From Seohaeicola saemankumensis (GTDB lineage: Bacteria > Pseudomonadota > Alphaproteobacteria > Rhodobacterales > Rhodobacteraceae): 64,000 bases of DNA. Below, piece after piece: positions 24,117 through 33,410 of this stretch (the stretch's first letter is position 1; each line of letters opens with the position of its first letter). Where the stretch lies: assembly GCF_042678485.1 (NCBI RefSeq), contig NZ_JBHTKR010000002.1, forward strand, positions 62,001-126,000, in the 5' to 3' direction. The translations under genes were made by a program, and so were the position numbers. Below the pieces are notes generated by a model, which saw nothing but the letters and a program-made list of their open reading frames with translations, was not told the DNA's origin and searched no databases.

Positions 24117-26024
24117 ATGGAAAGCAACGATAGCGCCCGCTTCAAGACGGCAATCCTGCTGCTGGCCGTGACCGGGCTTGTCCTGGGGCTTGCGCTTTGG
24201 TTCGCCGGACGGGACGAGATCGCGAACCTTGTCTGGTTTGCCGGGGTCGTTCCCGCACTTGTGGCGCTGGTCGTCGAAATCATTCGCAGCATCGGGCGCG
24301 GCGAGGTCGGGCTGGATATCGTGGCGGCACTGTCCATGACGGCCGCGTTGATCTTTGGCGAGACGCTTGCCGCAGCGGTGGTCGCGGTCATGTATGCGGG
24401 CGGCACCTTTCTTGAAAACTACGCCGAAGGCCGCGCCCGGCGCGAGATGCACGCGCTTTTGTCGCGCGTGCCCCGCGTGGCGACCCGCCATCGGAATGGC
24501 GGTCTTGAAGACATCCCGCTTGATGAGATTTCACCGGGCGACAGGCTGCTGATCCGTCAGGGCGACGTGGTGCCGGTGGATGGTATCGTGGCGTCGGGGA
24601 CGGCCTTTCTGGACACCTCCGCCCTGACCGGCGAGTCGCTGCCCCTGCGGCTGTCAAATGGCAATGCGGCCATGAGCGGGTCGACAAATGCAGGGGAAGC
24701 CTTCGATCTGACCGCAACGCGCGAGGCCAAGGACAGCACCTATGCAGGGATCGTCCGCCTGGTCGAAGAGGCGCAGAGGTCCAAGGCCCCGATGTCGCGT
24801 CTGGCAGATCGCTGGTCATTGGGCTTTCTGGCAGTGACGGTCGCCATCGCCTGTGCCGCATGGTGGTTCACCGGCGATCCGATCCGGGCGGTCGCCGTGC
24901 TGGTCGTGGCCACACCCTGTCCGCTGATCCTTGCCGTGCCGGTGGCGCTGGTGGCGGGCCTTTCGCGCGCGGCGCATTTCGGTGTCCTGATCAAGGGCGC
25001 GGGACCGCTTGAGAGGATGGCGCATATCCGCACGCTGATCCTGGACAAGACCGGCACGCTGACGGATGGGCGCCCTCAGATCGTGTCGATCGACAGTCAC
25101 GGGGACCTGAGCCAGAACGACATCCTGCGCTTCGCCGCAGCCCTTGATCAGGCCTCGAAGCATCCGGTCGCGCAGGCGGTGGTCATGGCGGCAAAGGCCG
25201 AGGGGCTGGATCTGCCAGTGCCTTCAGACGTGGCCGAGATCCCCGGCGAAGGGGTTGCGGGCCATGTCGCCGGACATAGCGTCATCGTTGGCGGTGAAGA
25301 TTTCGTGGCGCGGCGCGTGGGGCGCAAGGACGAAAGCCACGCGGATCTCGCCGCCGGTTCAGTCCTTGTGGCCGTGGCTGTCGATGGCCGCATGGCCGGG
25401 CATCTGGTGATGGCTGATCCCCTGCGCGAGGGCACGGCGGCCATGCTGGCCGGATTGCGCCGTGGTGGGATCGCACGCATCCTGCTGGCCACGGGCGACC
25501 GGGCCGCAGTGGCCGAGCGCGTAACCGAGGGCCTGGGCCTGGACGGGCTGCGCGCCGGTCTGACGCCCGACCAGAAGGTGCTGCTGGTCCTGACCGAACG
25601 CAAGAACGGACCCGTGATGATGGTGGGCGACGGTGTGAACGACGCGCCCGCGCTTGCGGCGGCCGATGTCGGTGTGGCGATGGGCGCGCGCGGGGCGGCC
25701 GCCTCGGCCGAGGCGGCGGATGTCGTGCTGCTGGTCGATCGTGTCGATCGGCTGGGGCCAGGGATCGAGATCGCCCGCCGCGCGCGCCAGATCGCCGTTG
25801 AAAGCGTCGTGGCAGGGATCGGATTGTCGGTCATGGGCATGATCGCGGCCGCCTTGGGTTACCTGACGCCGGTGCAGGGCGCGCTGCTTCAGGAAGTGAT
25901 CGACGTGGCGGTGATCCTGAACGCGCTCCGCGCGCTCAGGATCACACCCTTCGAGGCCGCACCGTCGCGTCAACAGGCCCTGTCCCTGGGGCAGGCTGAA
26001 CATCTTGAAGGGAACATCTCATGA
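24117..26024 (+). CDS. P1B-type transition-metal ATPase without metal-binding domain
   Basis: The 635-residue inner-membrane pump has the P-type ATPase signatures: actuator TGES, phosphorylation motif DKTGTLT, nucleotide-domain region KHPVAQAV and hinge GDGVNDAPAL. The membrane metal site reads TPCP instead of CPC, which is characteristic of P1B-5-like pumps; the one studied member was linked to Ni and Fe. There is no N-terminal HMA domain and no C-terminal hemerythrin domain. The start at 24117 is the first ATG of the hydrophobic N-terminus. Its stop overlaps the VIT-family gene (ATGA). Export of Fe, Mn or Ni is inferred from motif plus partner. Confidence 0.85.
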   Translation: MESNDSARFKTAILLLAVTGLVLGLALWFAGRDEIANLVWFAGVVPALVALVVEIIRSIGRGEVGLDIVAALSMTAALIFGETLAAAVVAVMYAGGTFLENYAEGRARREMHALLSRVPRVATRHRNGGLEDIPLDEISPGDRLLIRQGDVVPVDGIVASGTAFLDTSALTGESLPLRLSNGNAAMSGSTNAGEAFDLTATREAKDSTYAGIVRLVEEAQRSKAPMSRLADRWSLGFLAVTVAIACAAWWFTGDPIRAVAVLVVATPCPLILAVPVALVAGLSRAAHFGVLIKGAGPLERMAHIRTLILDKTGTLTDGRPQIVSIDSHGDLSQNDILRFAAALDQASKHPVAQAVVMAAKAEGLDLPVPSDVAEIPGEGVAGHVAGHSVIVGGEDFVARRVGRKDESHADLAAGSVLVAVAVDGRMAGHLVMADPLREGTAAMLAGLRRGGIARILLATGDRAAVAERVTEGLGLDGLRAGLTPDQKVLLVLTERKNGPVMMVGDGVNDAPALAAADVGVAMGARGAAASAEAADVVLLVDRVDRLGPGIEIARRARQIAVESVVAGIGLSVMGMIAAALGYLTPVQGALLQEVIDVAVILNALRALRITPFEAAPSRQQALSLGQAEHLEGNIS

Positions 26025-26722
26025 GCCGCCTTTCACATGCCGAAATTCACATGGTCCACCGCATCGGCTGGCTGCGCGCCGCCGTATTGGGCGCAAATGA
26101 CGGCCTTGTCTCGACCGCCAGTCTTGTGGTCGGTGTCGCCGCCGCCGGGTCGGGACGCCCTGACATCCTGATCGCAGGGCTGGCCGGCCTTGTCGCGGGT
26201 GCGATGTCGATGGCGGCGGGGGAATATGTCTCCGTCAGTTCGCAGACCGATGCGGAACAGGCCGACATTGCCCGCGAGACGAAAGAGTTGCAGGACACGC
26301 CCGAGGTCGAGCTGGACGAGCTGACGAAGATCTACGTCATGCGCGGACTGGATGAGGATCTGGCCCGGCAGGTGGCAGTGCAACTGACCCAGAAGGACGC
26401 CCTTGGCGCCCATGCGCGTGATGAGCTGGGCATCTCGGAAACCGTGACCGCGCATCCGGTGCAGGCGGCGCTTGTGTCGGCTGCGACCTTTGCTGTCGGC
26501 GCTGTGGTGCCGCTGATCATCGCAGCACTTGCGCCGACATCGCAGATCACGCTTGCCGTCGCGCTGACGACGCTTGTTGCGCTGGCCGTGCTGGGCGGGC
26601 TTGGCGCCACGGCAGGCGGCGCGGGCATCCTGAAAGGGGCTGTTCGCGTGACCTTCTGGGGGGCACTGGCCATGGCGGCGACGGCCTTGGTTGGCATGAT
26701 TTTCGGCGTGACCACGGGATAG
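26021..26722 (+). CDS. VIT/CCC1-family Fe2+/Mn2+ carrier
   Basis: The 233-residue protein matches vacuolar-iron-transporter-like carriers: GWLRAAVLGANDGLVSTASL in the first helix, AGAMSMAAGEYVSVSSQTD in the second, a cytosolic acidic helical linker with ELTKIYVMRGLDEDLA, and three C-terminal helices. Family members move Fe2+ or Mn2+ out of the cytosol against protons. It is coupled by a 4-nt overlap to the upstream metal ATPase, suggesting joint detoxification of one metal. Confidence 0.9.
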   Translation: MSRLSHAEIHMVHRIGWLRAAVLGANDGLVSTASLVVGVAAAGSGRPDILIAGLAGLVAGAMSMAAGEYVSVSSQTDAEQADIARETKELQDTPEVELDELTKIYVMRGLDEDLARQVAVQLTQKDALGAHARDELGISETVTAHPVQAALVSAATFAVGAVVPLIIAALAPTSQITLAVALTTLVALAVLGGLGATAGGAGILKGAVRVTFWGALAMAATALVGMIFGVTTG

Positions 26723-26774
26723 CCGCCCTCAGATCCTGCCCGCGCCTTGACCCGGTTGCCCGGTGCGCCAGCCC

Positions 26775-27458
26775 TCAGACCTGCGCGCCCTGCGATATCA
26801 GCCATTTCGTCACCGAAGCCTGTTTGCCCCGCATATGTGCAAGCAGGGTCTGCGCCAGATGCTTGCCATCGCGCAGCGCCAGATATTCCATGATCTTTTC
26901 GTGCTCCTGCACGGCGGCGGCCCAGCGGTCATCGGACATGTTCGCCAGATAGCGGGCGCGCTGCATCCGCAATGACAGCGCCTGGCAAGAGGCTGTCAGC
27001 GTGTCGTTGCGTGCCGCCTTCAGGATGGCGCGGTGGATCTTCTGATTGATGCTGAAATACGCCTCGAGGTCGCGGGACTCGTAGCTTTTGATCATCTGGG
27101 CGTGCAGCGCGCGGACAGCCGCGATTTCCTCATCGGTGATGTTCTGGCAGGCCAGCTCACCCGACAGCGCCTCGAGCACGCCGAGAATGGGAAAAACCTC
27201 CTCGACCTCGCTGATCGTCAGGGGCGCGACCCAGGCGCCGCGGTTCTGTTCCAGCCTGACCAGCCCGTCCGAGGCAACCACCTTCAGGGCTTCGCGCATG
27301 GGGGTGCGCGAGACGCCGAACTGCGCGCAAAGCTCTTTTTCGGGCACTTTCGATCCCGGCTTCAGCTCCCCGGTGATGATCAGCATCTGCAGACGATCGA
27401 CCAATTCCTCGTGCAGCGATTTGCGCGGGATTATCCGTATGGCGCTGTTCTCGGTCAT
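26775..27458 (-). CDS. GntR-family regulator (FadR/FCD subfamily)
   Basis: The 227-residue protein has an N-terminal winged helix (LKPGSKVPEKELCAQFGVSR, then TPMREALKVVASDGLV) and an all-helical FCD ligand domain (residues about 95-215) that usually holds a metal through Asp/His residues and binds small carboxylates. It lies 13 nt downstream of the large FAD/Fe-S dehydrogenase on the same strand, so it is likely autoregulated with it. A dyad at 30427-30446 in the divergent promoter is a candidate target. Confidence 0.9.
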   Translation of the reverse strand: MTENSAIRIIPRKSLHEELVDRLQMLIITGELKPGSKVPEKELCAQFGVSRTPMREALKVVASDGLVRLEQNRGAWVAPLTISEVEEVFPILGVLEALSGELACQNITDEEIAAVRALHAQMIKSYESRDLEAYFSINQKIHRAILKAARNDTLTASCQALSLRMQRARYLANMSDDRWAAAVQEHEKIMEYLALRDGKHLAQTLLAHMRGKQASVTKWLISQGAQV

Positions 27459-27471
27459 GTTCTGTGACTCA

Positions 27472-30378
27472 CTACTCTTTCAAGGCCAGTTCAAGCAGCC
27501 GGGCGATATGCATGGGCTTGCGGTCGGTGGTGTCGGAGATCTGATGCCGACATGAGGTGCCATCGGCCACGATGATCGTCTCGGCGCTGGCCTGTCTGAC
27601 CGCCGGAAGCAAATCCGCCTCTGCCATCTTGCGTGAAATCTCGTGGGTATCTGCCCCGTATCCAAACGCGCCCGCCATGCCGCAGCAGCTTGTTTCGACA
27701 ACCTCTATCGTGGTCTCGGGCAGCAAGGCGAGGGTTTTTTCGATGCTGGACATCACCCCCATCGCTTTCTGATGGCAATGCCCGTGCAGCAGCACTTTTG
27801 GCGCGGGCGAGGTCAGCTTGAGGCTGAAATCAGGGTTCCCGGCCTGAGCCGCGATATATTCCTCAAGCATCACGGCCTGGGCGGTCAGGCGCGCCGTATC
27901 CGCGCCTGGCAACAGGCTTGGGATCTCGTCGCGCAGGGTCAGAAGGCAGCTTGGTTCAAGCCCGACGATGGGCAATCCCTGCGCGGCCAGCGGCAGCAGC
28001 GCATCGACCAGCCGTTGCGCCTCGGCGCGGGCCTCTTCGACCAGACCGGCCGAAAGGAAGGTGCGCCCGCAGCACAGTGGCCGCTCGCCTGCCGGGGCTG
28101 CGGCCAGATGCACGGGCACCTCTGCCGCGTCCATCACGGCCAGGGTGGCGCGCAGGTTTTCAGGCTCGAAGTAGCGGTTGAAACAATCGGCGAACAGGAC
28201 GACGCCGGGGGCTTCGGTTGGCGGAACCTCGGTATCCTTGAAGGGTGTCGCGCTCCATGTCGGCAGATCGCGGGTGGCGGTGAAACCCGTCAGCCGTTCG
28301 GTCAGCTTTGCCAGCCCCGGCACGGTGTTTCGCAGGTTCGCCAGGAACGACAGGCGCGAGGCCAAAGGCGCATAGCGGGGCAGATAGGCCACAAGGCGAT
28401 CATGCAGGCTGATGCCATGCGCCTTGGCGCGCGCCGCCTGCACTTCGATCTTCATCTTCGCCATGTCCACGCCCGTGGGGCATTCACGCTTGCAGCCCTT
28501 GCAGGACACGCACAGTTTCATCGTCTCGGCCATCTCGTCCGAGGTCAGCGCGTCTGGTCCCAATTGCCCCGAAATCGCAAGACGCAGGGTATTGGCGCGC
28601 CCGCGGGTCAGATCCTGCTCCTTGCGGGTCACGCGGAACGAGGGGCACATGACCCCGCCCTTCAGTTTGCGGCAGGCGCCGTTGTTGTTGCACATCTCGA
28701 CAGCGCCCTGAAACCCGCCGCCGCTGCCCGTCCAGGCGGACCAGTCCAGCTGCGTCCTGATCGGCGGCACCGCGTAATCAGGCCCATAGCGGAACAGGCG
28801 CCGGTCATCCATTTTCGGCGCGTTCACGATCTTGCCGGGGTTGAACAACCCCTTGGGATCAAAGCGCTGCTTGACCGCATTGAAGCTGTCGACCATGCGC
28901 GCACCGAACATCTTTTCGTGGAATTCCGACCGCACCAGCCCGTCGCCATGCTCGCCCGAATGCGAACCCTTGTAGTGCCGCACCAGATCAAAGCATTCCT
29001 CGGCGATGGCGCGCATCGTCTTGACGTCCTTGTCCAGCTTGAGGTTCAGCACCGGACGCACATGCAGGCACCCGACCGAAGCATGGGCATACCATGTGCC
29101 CTTGGTGCCGTATTTCTCGAAGATCTCGGTCAGGCCCGCCGTGTACTCGGCCAGATCGGGCAGTTCGACGGCGCAATCCTCGACGAAGGAGACGGGTTTG
29201 CCATCTTCCTTCATCGACATCATGATGTTCAGCCCGGCCTTGCGGAATTCGGCGATGCCGTTTTGCAGCCTGTTGTCGGTCACGGGCGTCATGCCGCCCC
29301 ATGACTTGCCAGACCCCGACCACGCAAAGCCCAGATCGCCCATCATCTGGTCCAGCTGCTTGAGCTTGACGGCGTTCTGGCGCGGATCGTCCTCGGCGAA
29401 TTCGACCAGCAGCAGCGCCTCGGGCTGTCCGGTCACAAAGGCCTCGATGGTCTGGCGGAACATCGGGATGTCGCGGCCAAGGCCGATCATCGTCGCATCC
29501 ACCAGCTCCACGCCCTGCGGGGTCAGCGAGACCAGATGCTGTGCTGCATCCATGGCCTGATAGAAGGTGGGAAAATGGCAGACCCCCATCACTTTGCCTG
29601 CGACCAGGGGCCAGAGTTTCAGTTCGATCGCGGTGGAATAGGCCAGCGTGCCCTCGGACCCGACCAGAAGATGCGCCAGGTTCTGCGGCGCGCGGTCCGG
29701 TGTCAGCGCGTCGATATTGTAGCCACCGACCCGTCGCATCACCTTGGGGAACCGCGCGGCGATTTCCGCCGCCTCGCGCGCGCCCAGGGACAGCAGATCA
29801 TCGCGCAGCGCGGACAGGGCAGGGGAATGATCTGCCCCGACGGGGCCGAAGCGATGCCGGCTGCCATCGGCCATGAATGCCTCGATCGACAGCACGTTGT
29901 CGCGCATCATCCCGTAGCGCAGCGATTTCCCCCCGCAGGAATTGTTGCCCGCCATGCCCCCGATCGTCGCGCGCGACGCCGTGGACACATCGACCGGAAA
30001 CCACAGCCCATGCGGCTTGAGAATGCGGTTCAACGCGTCCAGCACGATGCCGGGCCGGACCACGCAGCGCCGGTTTTCGACATCCAGTTCAAGCACTTGG
30101 TTGAAGTATTGGGTGTTGTCCAGCACCAGCGCCTCGTTCACGGTCTGGCCGCATTGCGAGGTGCCGCCGCCGCGCGGCAGGATCGGAATGCCTTGCTCTG
30201 TCGCCATGTCCAGGGCCGCGCGAATGTCATCCTCGGACTTTGGCGACAAGACACCCAGCGGCATCATCTGGTAGAAGGATGCATCCGTCGCATAACGCCC
30301 CCGAGAGAAACGGTCGAACAGGACATCGCCTTCGACGCGATCAGCTAACATTTTGGAAATCTTTGATATTTCTTGCAT
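27472..30378 (-). CDS. FAD and Fe-S 2-hydroxyacid dehydrogenase (YdiJ/D-2-HGDH-like)
   Basis: The 968-residue protein joins an FAD_binding_4 domain (ILPRGGGTSQCGQTVN, then GGMAGNNSCGGKSLRYG), an FAD-oxidase C-terminal cap (about 270-540), a Fe-S segment (CRKLKGGVMCPS, then CVSCKGCKRECPTGVDMAK) and a C-terminal CCG-type region (CCGRTF, ETSCCGMAGAFGYG). This layout matches YdiJ-type D-2-hydroxyglutarate or D-lactate dehydrogenases that pass electrons to the respiratory chain. The actual 2-hydroxyacid is unknown. It is co-directional with the GntR gene and divergent from the aminotransferase-TRAP operon, which suggests oxidation of the imported acid to a 2-oxo acid. Confidence 0.9.
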   Translation of the reverse strand: MQEISKISKMLADRVEGDVLFDRFSRGRYATDASFYQMMPLGVLSPKSEDDIRAALDMATEQGIPILPRGGGTSQCGQTVNEALVLDNTQYFNQVLELDVENRRCVVRPGIVLDALNRILKPHGLWFPVDVSTASRATIGGMAGNNSCGGKSLRYGMMRDNVLSIEAFMADGSRHRFGPVGADHSPALSALRDDLLSLGAREAAEIAARFPKVMRRVGGYNIDALTPDRAPQNLAHLLVGSEGTLAYSTAIELKLWPLVAGKVMGVCHFPTFYQAMDAAQHLVSLTPQGVELVDATMIGLGRDIPMFRQTIEAFVTGQPEALLLVEFAEDDPRQNAVKLKQLDQMMGDLGFAWSGSGKSWGGMTPVTDNRLQNGIAEFRKAGLNIMMSMKEDGKPVSFVEDCAVELPDLAEYTAGLTEIFEKYGTKGTWYAHASVGCLHVRPVLNLKLDKDVKTMRAIAEECFDLVRHYKGSHSGEHGDGLVRSEFHEKMFGARMVDSFNAVKQRFDPKGLFNPGKIVNAPKMDDRRLFRYGPDYAVPPIRTQLDWSAWTGSGGGFQGAVEMCNNNGACRKLKGGVMCPSFRVTRKEQDLTRGRANTLRLAISGQLGPDALTSDEMAETMKLCVSCKGCKRECPTGVDMAKMKIEVQAARAKAHGISLHDRLVAYLPRYAPLASRLSFLANLRNTVPGLAKLTERLTGFTATRDLPTWSATPFKDTEVPPTEAPGVVLFADCFNRYFEPENLRATLAVMDAAEVPVHLAAAPAGERPLCCGRTFLSAGLVEEARAEAQRLVDALLPLAAQGLPIVGLEPSCLLTLRDEIPSLLPGADTARLTAQAVMLEEYIAAQAGNPDFSLKLTSPAPKVLLHGHCHQKAMGVMSSIEKTLALLPETTIEVVETSCCGMAGAFGYGADTHEISRKMAEADLLPAVRQASAETIIVADGTSCRHQISDTTDRKPMHIARLLELALKE

Positions 30379-30426
30379 GTTCAGCCCAATTCGTCAGCCG
30401 GGTTTCAGGGGAATTATGTGTTGACT

Positions 30427-30446
30427 AAATTATGAATTCAAAATTA
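30427..30446. promoter_or_regulatory. Candidate GntR operator in the divergent promoter
   Basis: A 20-bp AT-rich imperfect palindrome is centred on the perfect 8-bp TGAATTCA. It lies between TTGACT (30421-30426) and TTACAG (30444-30449), a possible -35/-10 pair spaced 17 nt for the rightward operon. A repressor bound here would block RNA polymerase. Confidence 0.4.
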
Positions 30447-30526
30447 CAGTTCTTCAATGGAAAAAACAAATGGCGGTGGGCAGGTGCTCTCCGGGCTGTT
30501 TGTCGGAAGGTTTGGGAACAGAATTC

Positions 30527-31684
30527 ATGAGAAAAGCCGGTCGTCACTTTCTTCAGATTCCGGGGCCGAGCGCTGTGCCTGATCGCATCCTGAGCGCGAT
30601 CTCGCAGCAGACGATCGACCATCGCGGCCCGGATTTTGCCAAGGTCGGCCTGAAGGCGCTGAACGGGATGAAGTCGATCTTCAAGACGGACGCGCATGTG
30701 TTCATCTACCCCTCGTCCGGAACAGGCGCATGGGAGGCGGCGCTGGTCAACAGCCTGTCGCCCGGTGACCGTGTTCTGATGTTCGAAACCGGGCATTTCG
30801 CGACGCTCTGGAAGAAGCTGGCCGACAAGCTGGGGATCAAGGCGGAATTCATCGCCGGCGACTGGCGCGGCGGGGCCGATCCCGACCAGATCGAAGCCTA
30901 TCTGGCCGAGGACAAGACCCATGAGATCAAGGCCGTCTGCGTTGTCCACAACGAAACCTCGACCGGTTCGGTGTCGCCCATCGCTGCGGTACGCAAGGCA
31001 ATCGACAATGCCAATCATCCCGCGCTCTTGATGGTCGATACCATCTCGGGGCTGGCCTCGCTGGATTATCGCCATGACGAATGGGGCGTGGATGTCACCG
31101 TCTCGGGGTCCCAAAAGGGGCTGATGCTGCCGCCGGGCCTGTCGTTCAACGCGGTCAGCGCCAAGGCCATGGCTGCCAACAAGGCGGCGGCCTGCAAGCG
31201 GTCCTATTGGGACTGGGGCGAGATGGTCGGTCCGAACGAGAAAGGGTATTTCCCCTACACGCCGGGGACCAACCTGCTTTACGGCCTGAACGAGGCCATC
31301 GACATGCTGCACGAGGAAGGGCTGGACAATGTCTTTGCCCGTCACGCCCGCCATGGTGCCGCGGCCCGCGCGGCGGTGCGCGCCTGGGGGTTGGAGGTTC
31401 TCTGCGCCACGCAGGGGCAGGAAAGCGGCGTTCTGACCGCCGTTCTGATGCCCGAGGGCCATAGCGCCGATGCCTTCCGCGCCACGACGCTGGAGCATTT
31501 TGACATCTCGCTGGGCAACGGCCTGTCCAAGGTGGCCGACAAGGTGTTCCGCATCGGACATCTGGGCGATTTCAATGACCTGATGCTGGTGGCGACATTG
31601 GCCGGTGTCGAAATGGGCCTGAAGAAGGCCGATGTACCCCACAAGGAGGGTGGGGTGCAGGTCGCGATGCAAATGCTCGCGTAG
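30527..31684 (+). CDS. Class V aminotransferase (serine/alanine/aspartate-glyoxylate type)
   Basis: The 385-residue PLP enzyme belongs to the glyoxylate aminotransferase branch. Landmarks are FLQIPGPSAVPDRILSA at the N-terminus, VFIYPSSGTGAWEAAL, LMVDTISGLASLD (PLP-pyridine aspartate) and the lysine of VSGSQKGLMLPPGLSF that forms the Schiff base. It likely aminates glyoxylate from an amino donor. BhcA of the beta-hydroxyaspartate cycle is a relative, but bhcB, bhcC and bhcD are not adjacent. The start at 30527 fits the family N-terminus; a weak ribosome site (GGGAA) precedes it. Confidence 0.85.
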   Translation: MRKAGRHFLQIPGPSAVPDRILSAISQQTIDHRGPDFAKVGLKALNGMKSIFKTDAHVFIYPSSGTGAWEAALVNSLSPGDRVLMFETGHFATLWKKLADKLGIKAEFIAGDWRGGADPDQIEAYLAEDKTHEIKAVCVVHNETSTGSVSPIAAVRKAIDNANHPALLMVDTISGLASLDYRHDEWGVDVTVSGSQKGLMLPPGLSFNAVSAKAMAANKAAACKRSYWDWGEMVGPNEKGYFPYTPGTNLLYGLNEAIDMLHEEGLDNVFARHARHGAAARAAVRAWGLEVLCATQGQESGVLTAVLMPEGHSADAFRATTLEHFDISLGNGLSKVADKVFRIGHLGDFNDLMLVATLAGVEMGLKKADVPHKEGGVQVAMQMLA

Positions 31685-31689
31685 AAGGC

Positions 31690-31711
31690 CCCCTCGCCCT
31701 GGCGCGAGGGG
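31690..31711 (+). promoter_or_regulatory. Intercistronic hairpin before dctP
   Basis: CCCCTCGC pairs with GCGAGGGG across a 6-nt loop with no U-run. It is more likely an mRNA processing or stability element than a terminator. Confidence 0.45.
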
Positions 31712-31746
31712 CAAGACGAACAACAAAGCTCTGGGAGGAGAACAAG

Positions 31747-32727
31747 ATGAAGACGCTCGTGAAACTGTCAGCCGCAACAGCGCTGATCGGGATGGCAACC
31801 ACCGTGTCGGCGGCGGACATGACCCTGAAATTCGGCCATGTCGGCGCGCCGGGGTCGCTGTTCGAGGACTCCGTGAACTATTTCGCGGAATGTTCCAACA
31901 CCGCCCTGGCGGGCAAGGTCGAGGTGCAGACCTTCGGCTCGTCGCAGCTGGGCAATGACAAGGAACTGTTGCAGAAGCTGAAACTGGGTCAGGTCGATTT
32001 TGCGTTGCCGTCGTCGATCATGTCGTCGGTCGATGCCGTGTTCGGTATTTTCGAAATGCCCTACATCATCTCGGATCGCGACCACATGCGCCGCGTTCAG
32101 GGCGAAATGATGGATACGTTCGAGGGTGCCGCGCAGGACAACGGCTATCACATCGTGGGTCTGGCCGAGAACGGGTTCCGCAACATCACCAACAACGTGC
32201 GCCCGATCAATGTGCCCGCCGACCTGCAAGGGATCAAGCTGCGTACGCCCAACGGGGTGTGGCGTCTGAAGATGTTCCAGGAATATGGCGCGAACCCCAC
32301 GCCGATGGCCTTTTCCGACGTGTTCACCGCGCTGCAGACCGGCGTGATCGACGGGCAGGAAAACCCCTATGCACAAATCGCTTCGGCCAAGTTCCAGGAG
32401 GTGCAGAAATACCTGTCGGTCACGGAACATGTCTATACGCCGGCCTATATCCTGGCCTCCAAGAAGCATTTCGACAAGATGCCCGCCGATGTGCAGGCGG
32501 CCCTGACGGATTGCGCGAACAAGACGCAGGATTTCACCTACACCCGCGCCGCCGAGCTGGAAGCAAGCCTGCTGCAGGTGATCAAGGATGCGGGTGTCGA
32601 GGTGAACGATGCCGACAAGGCCGCATTCATCGAAGCCTCCAAGCCGATCTACAAGCAGTTCGCGGATGAGGTCGAAGGCGGTCAGGACATGATCGACCTG
32701 GTCCTCAGCCTCGGCAAATCCGGCTGA
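31747..32727 (+). CDS. dctP: TRAP transporter substrate-binding protein (first system)
   Basis: The 326-residue precursor has a Sec signal peptide (to about residue 22, VSAA) and the DctP-type fold. The carboxylate-binding arginine region is in LQGIKLRTPNGVWRL, and AFSDVFTALQTGVIDGQENP is characteristic. It should bind an organic acid in the periplasm. GGAGGAG lies close before the ATG. It is the first gene of dctP-dctQ-dctM, downstream of the aminotransferase. The likely ligand is a 2-hydroxy or related carboxylate, inferred only from neighbours. Confidence 0.9.
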   Translation: MKTLVKLSAATALIGMATTVSAADMTLKFGHVGAPGSLFEDSVNYFAECSNTALAGKVEVQTFGSSQLGNDKELLQKLKLGQVDFALPSSIMSSVDAVFGIFEMPYIISDRDHMRRVQGEMMDTFEGAAQDNGYHIVGLAENGFRNITNNVRPINVPADLQGIKLRTPNGVWRLKMFQEYGANPTPMAFSDVFTALQTGVIDGQENPYAQIASAKFQEVQKYLSVTEHVYTPAYILASKKHFDKMPADVQAALTDCANKTQDFTYTRAAELEASLLQVIKDAGVEVNDADKAAFIEASKPIYKQFADEVEGGQDMIDLVLSLGKSG

Positions 32728-32735
32728 TCGGTCCC

Positions 32736-32771
32736 AGGGGGGCGTGGCGCAGGCCCGCCCCCTTTCTTCTG
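32736..32771 (+). terminator. Leaky terminator between dctP and dctQ
   Basis: GGGGGCG pairs with CGCCCCC across an 11-nt loop and is followed by TTTCTTCT. Inside an operon it would let most transcripts stop after dctP and keep the binding protein in excess over the membrane subunits. Confidence 0.6.
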
Positions 32772-32843
32772 CATCTTCACGCATCTCTGCCGGATCCCCG
32801 GCGGCTGCTGGACGTTTGAACCCTTTCCAAAGTCAGGTCCGAC

Positions 32844-33410
32844 ATGGAGCATTCCGCCTACCCGACCCTGTCACGTCTGAACCGCCTCATGAGCAAGATC
32901 CTTGAATGGATGACGATCGGGCTGATGGTGCTGCTGACAGTTACCGTCACCGTGGCCGTGATCGCCCGCCTGATGGGGCAGAGCTTTTCCTGGTATGACG
33001 AGGTGGCCGCGATCATGCTGGCCTGGATCACCTATTACGGTTCCGCGCTGGCGGCCTTGCACCGCCGGCACATCGGTTTTGACACCGTGCTGCTGGCGAT
33101 GCCGCTGCGGCTGCGCCTCTGGGCCCTGCTGGCGGGCGAAGCCATCGTGCTGCTGTTCTTCATCCTGATGGCGCGCGCCGGGCTTCAGGTGCTCGAGGTG
33201 CTGGAAGGCGATGTTCTGGTGTCGCTGACCTGGGTGCCCGTGCAGTTCACCCAGTCCGTCATCCCCATCGGGGCCGCGCTGTTCATCATCTGCCAGCTCC
33301 TCAGTCTGCCGGCTTACCTCAAGCTGACGGCAGCGGGCATCTCTCTGGAACATGCCGATATCGAAGAAGAAGTCGAAGCCGAGCTTGAAAAGAACAAGGA
33401 CCGCGCCTGA
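32844..33410 (+). CDS. dctQ: TRAP transporter small permease (first system)
   Basis: The 188-residue protein has four hydrophobic helices and the DctQ pattern around SWYDEVAAIMLAWITYYGSA and HRRHIGFDTVLL. It ends in an acidic helix (EEEVEAELEKN). Its stop overlaps the dctM start by one base (TGATG), showing tight coupling. Confidence 0.9.
   Translation: MEHSAYPTLSRLNRLMSKILEWMTIGLMVLLTVTVTVAVIARLMGQSFSWYDEVAAIMLAWITYYGSALAALHRRHIGFDTVLLAMPLRLRLWALLAGEAIVLLFFILMARAGLQVLEVLEGDVLVSLTWVPVQFTQSVIPIGAALFIICQLLSLPAYLKLTAAGISLEHADIEEEVEAELEKNKDRA

Noticed and set aside
27643..29304. A 550-codon plus-strand frame inside the FAD/Fe-S dehydrogenase
   Set aside because: The minus-strand dehydrogenase has FAD and cysteine motifs throughout; the plus-strand frame has none and an Arg/Gln/Gly bias.
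30527..31684. Assignment as BhcA of the beta-hydroxyaspartate cycle
   Set aside because: The family fits, but none of bhcB, bhcC or bhcD is nearby, so the specific name is not supported.
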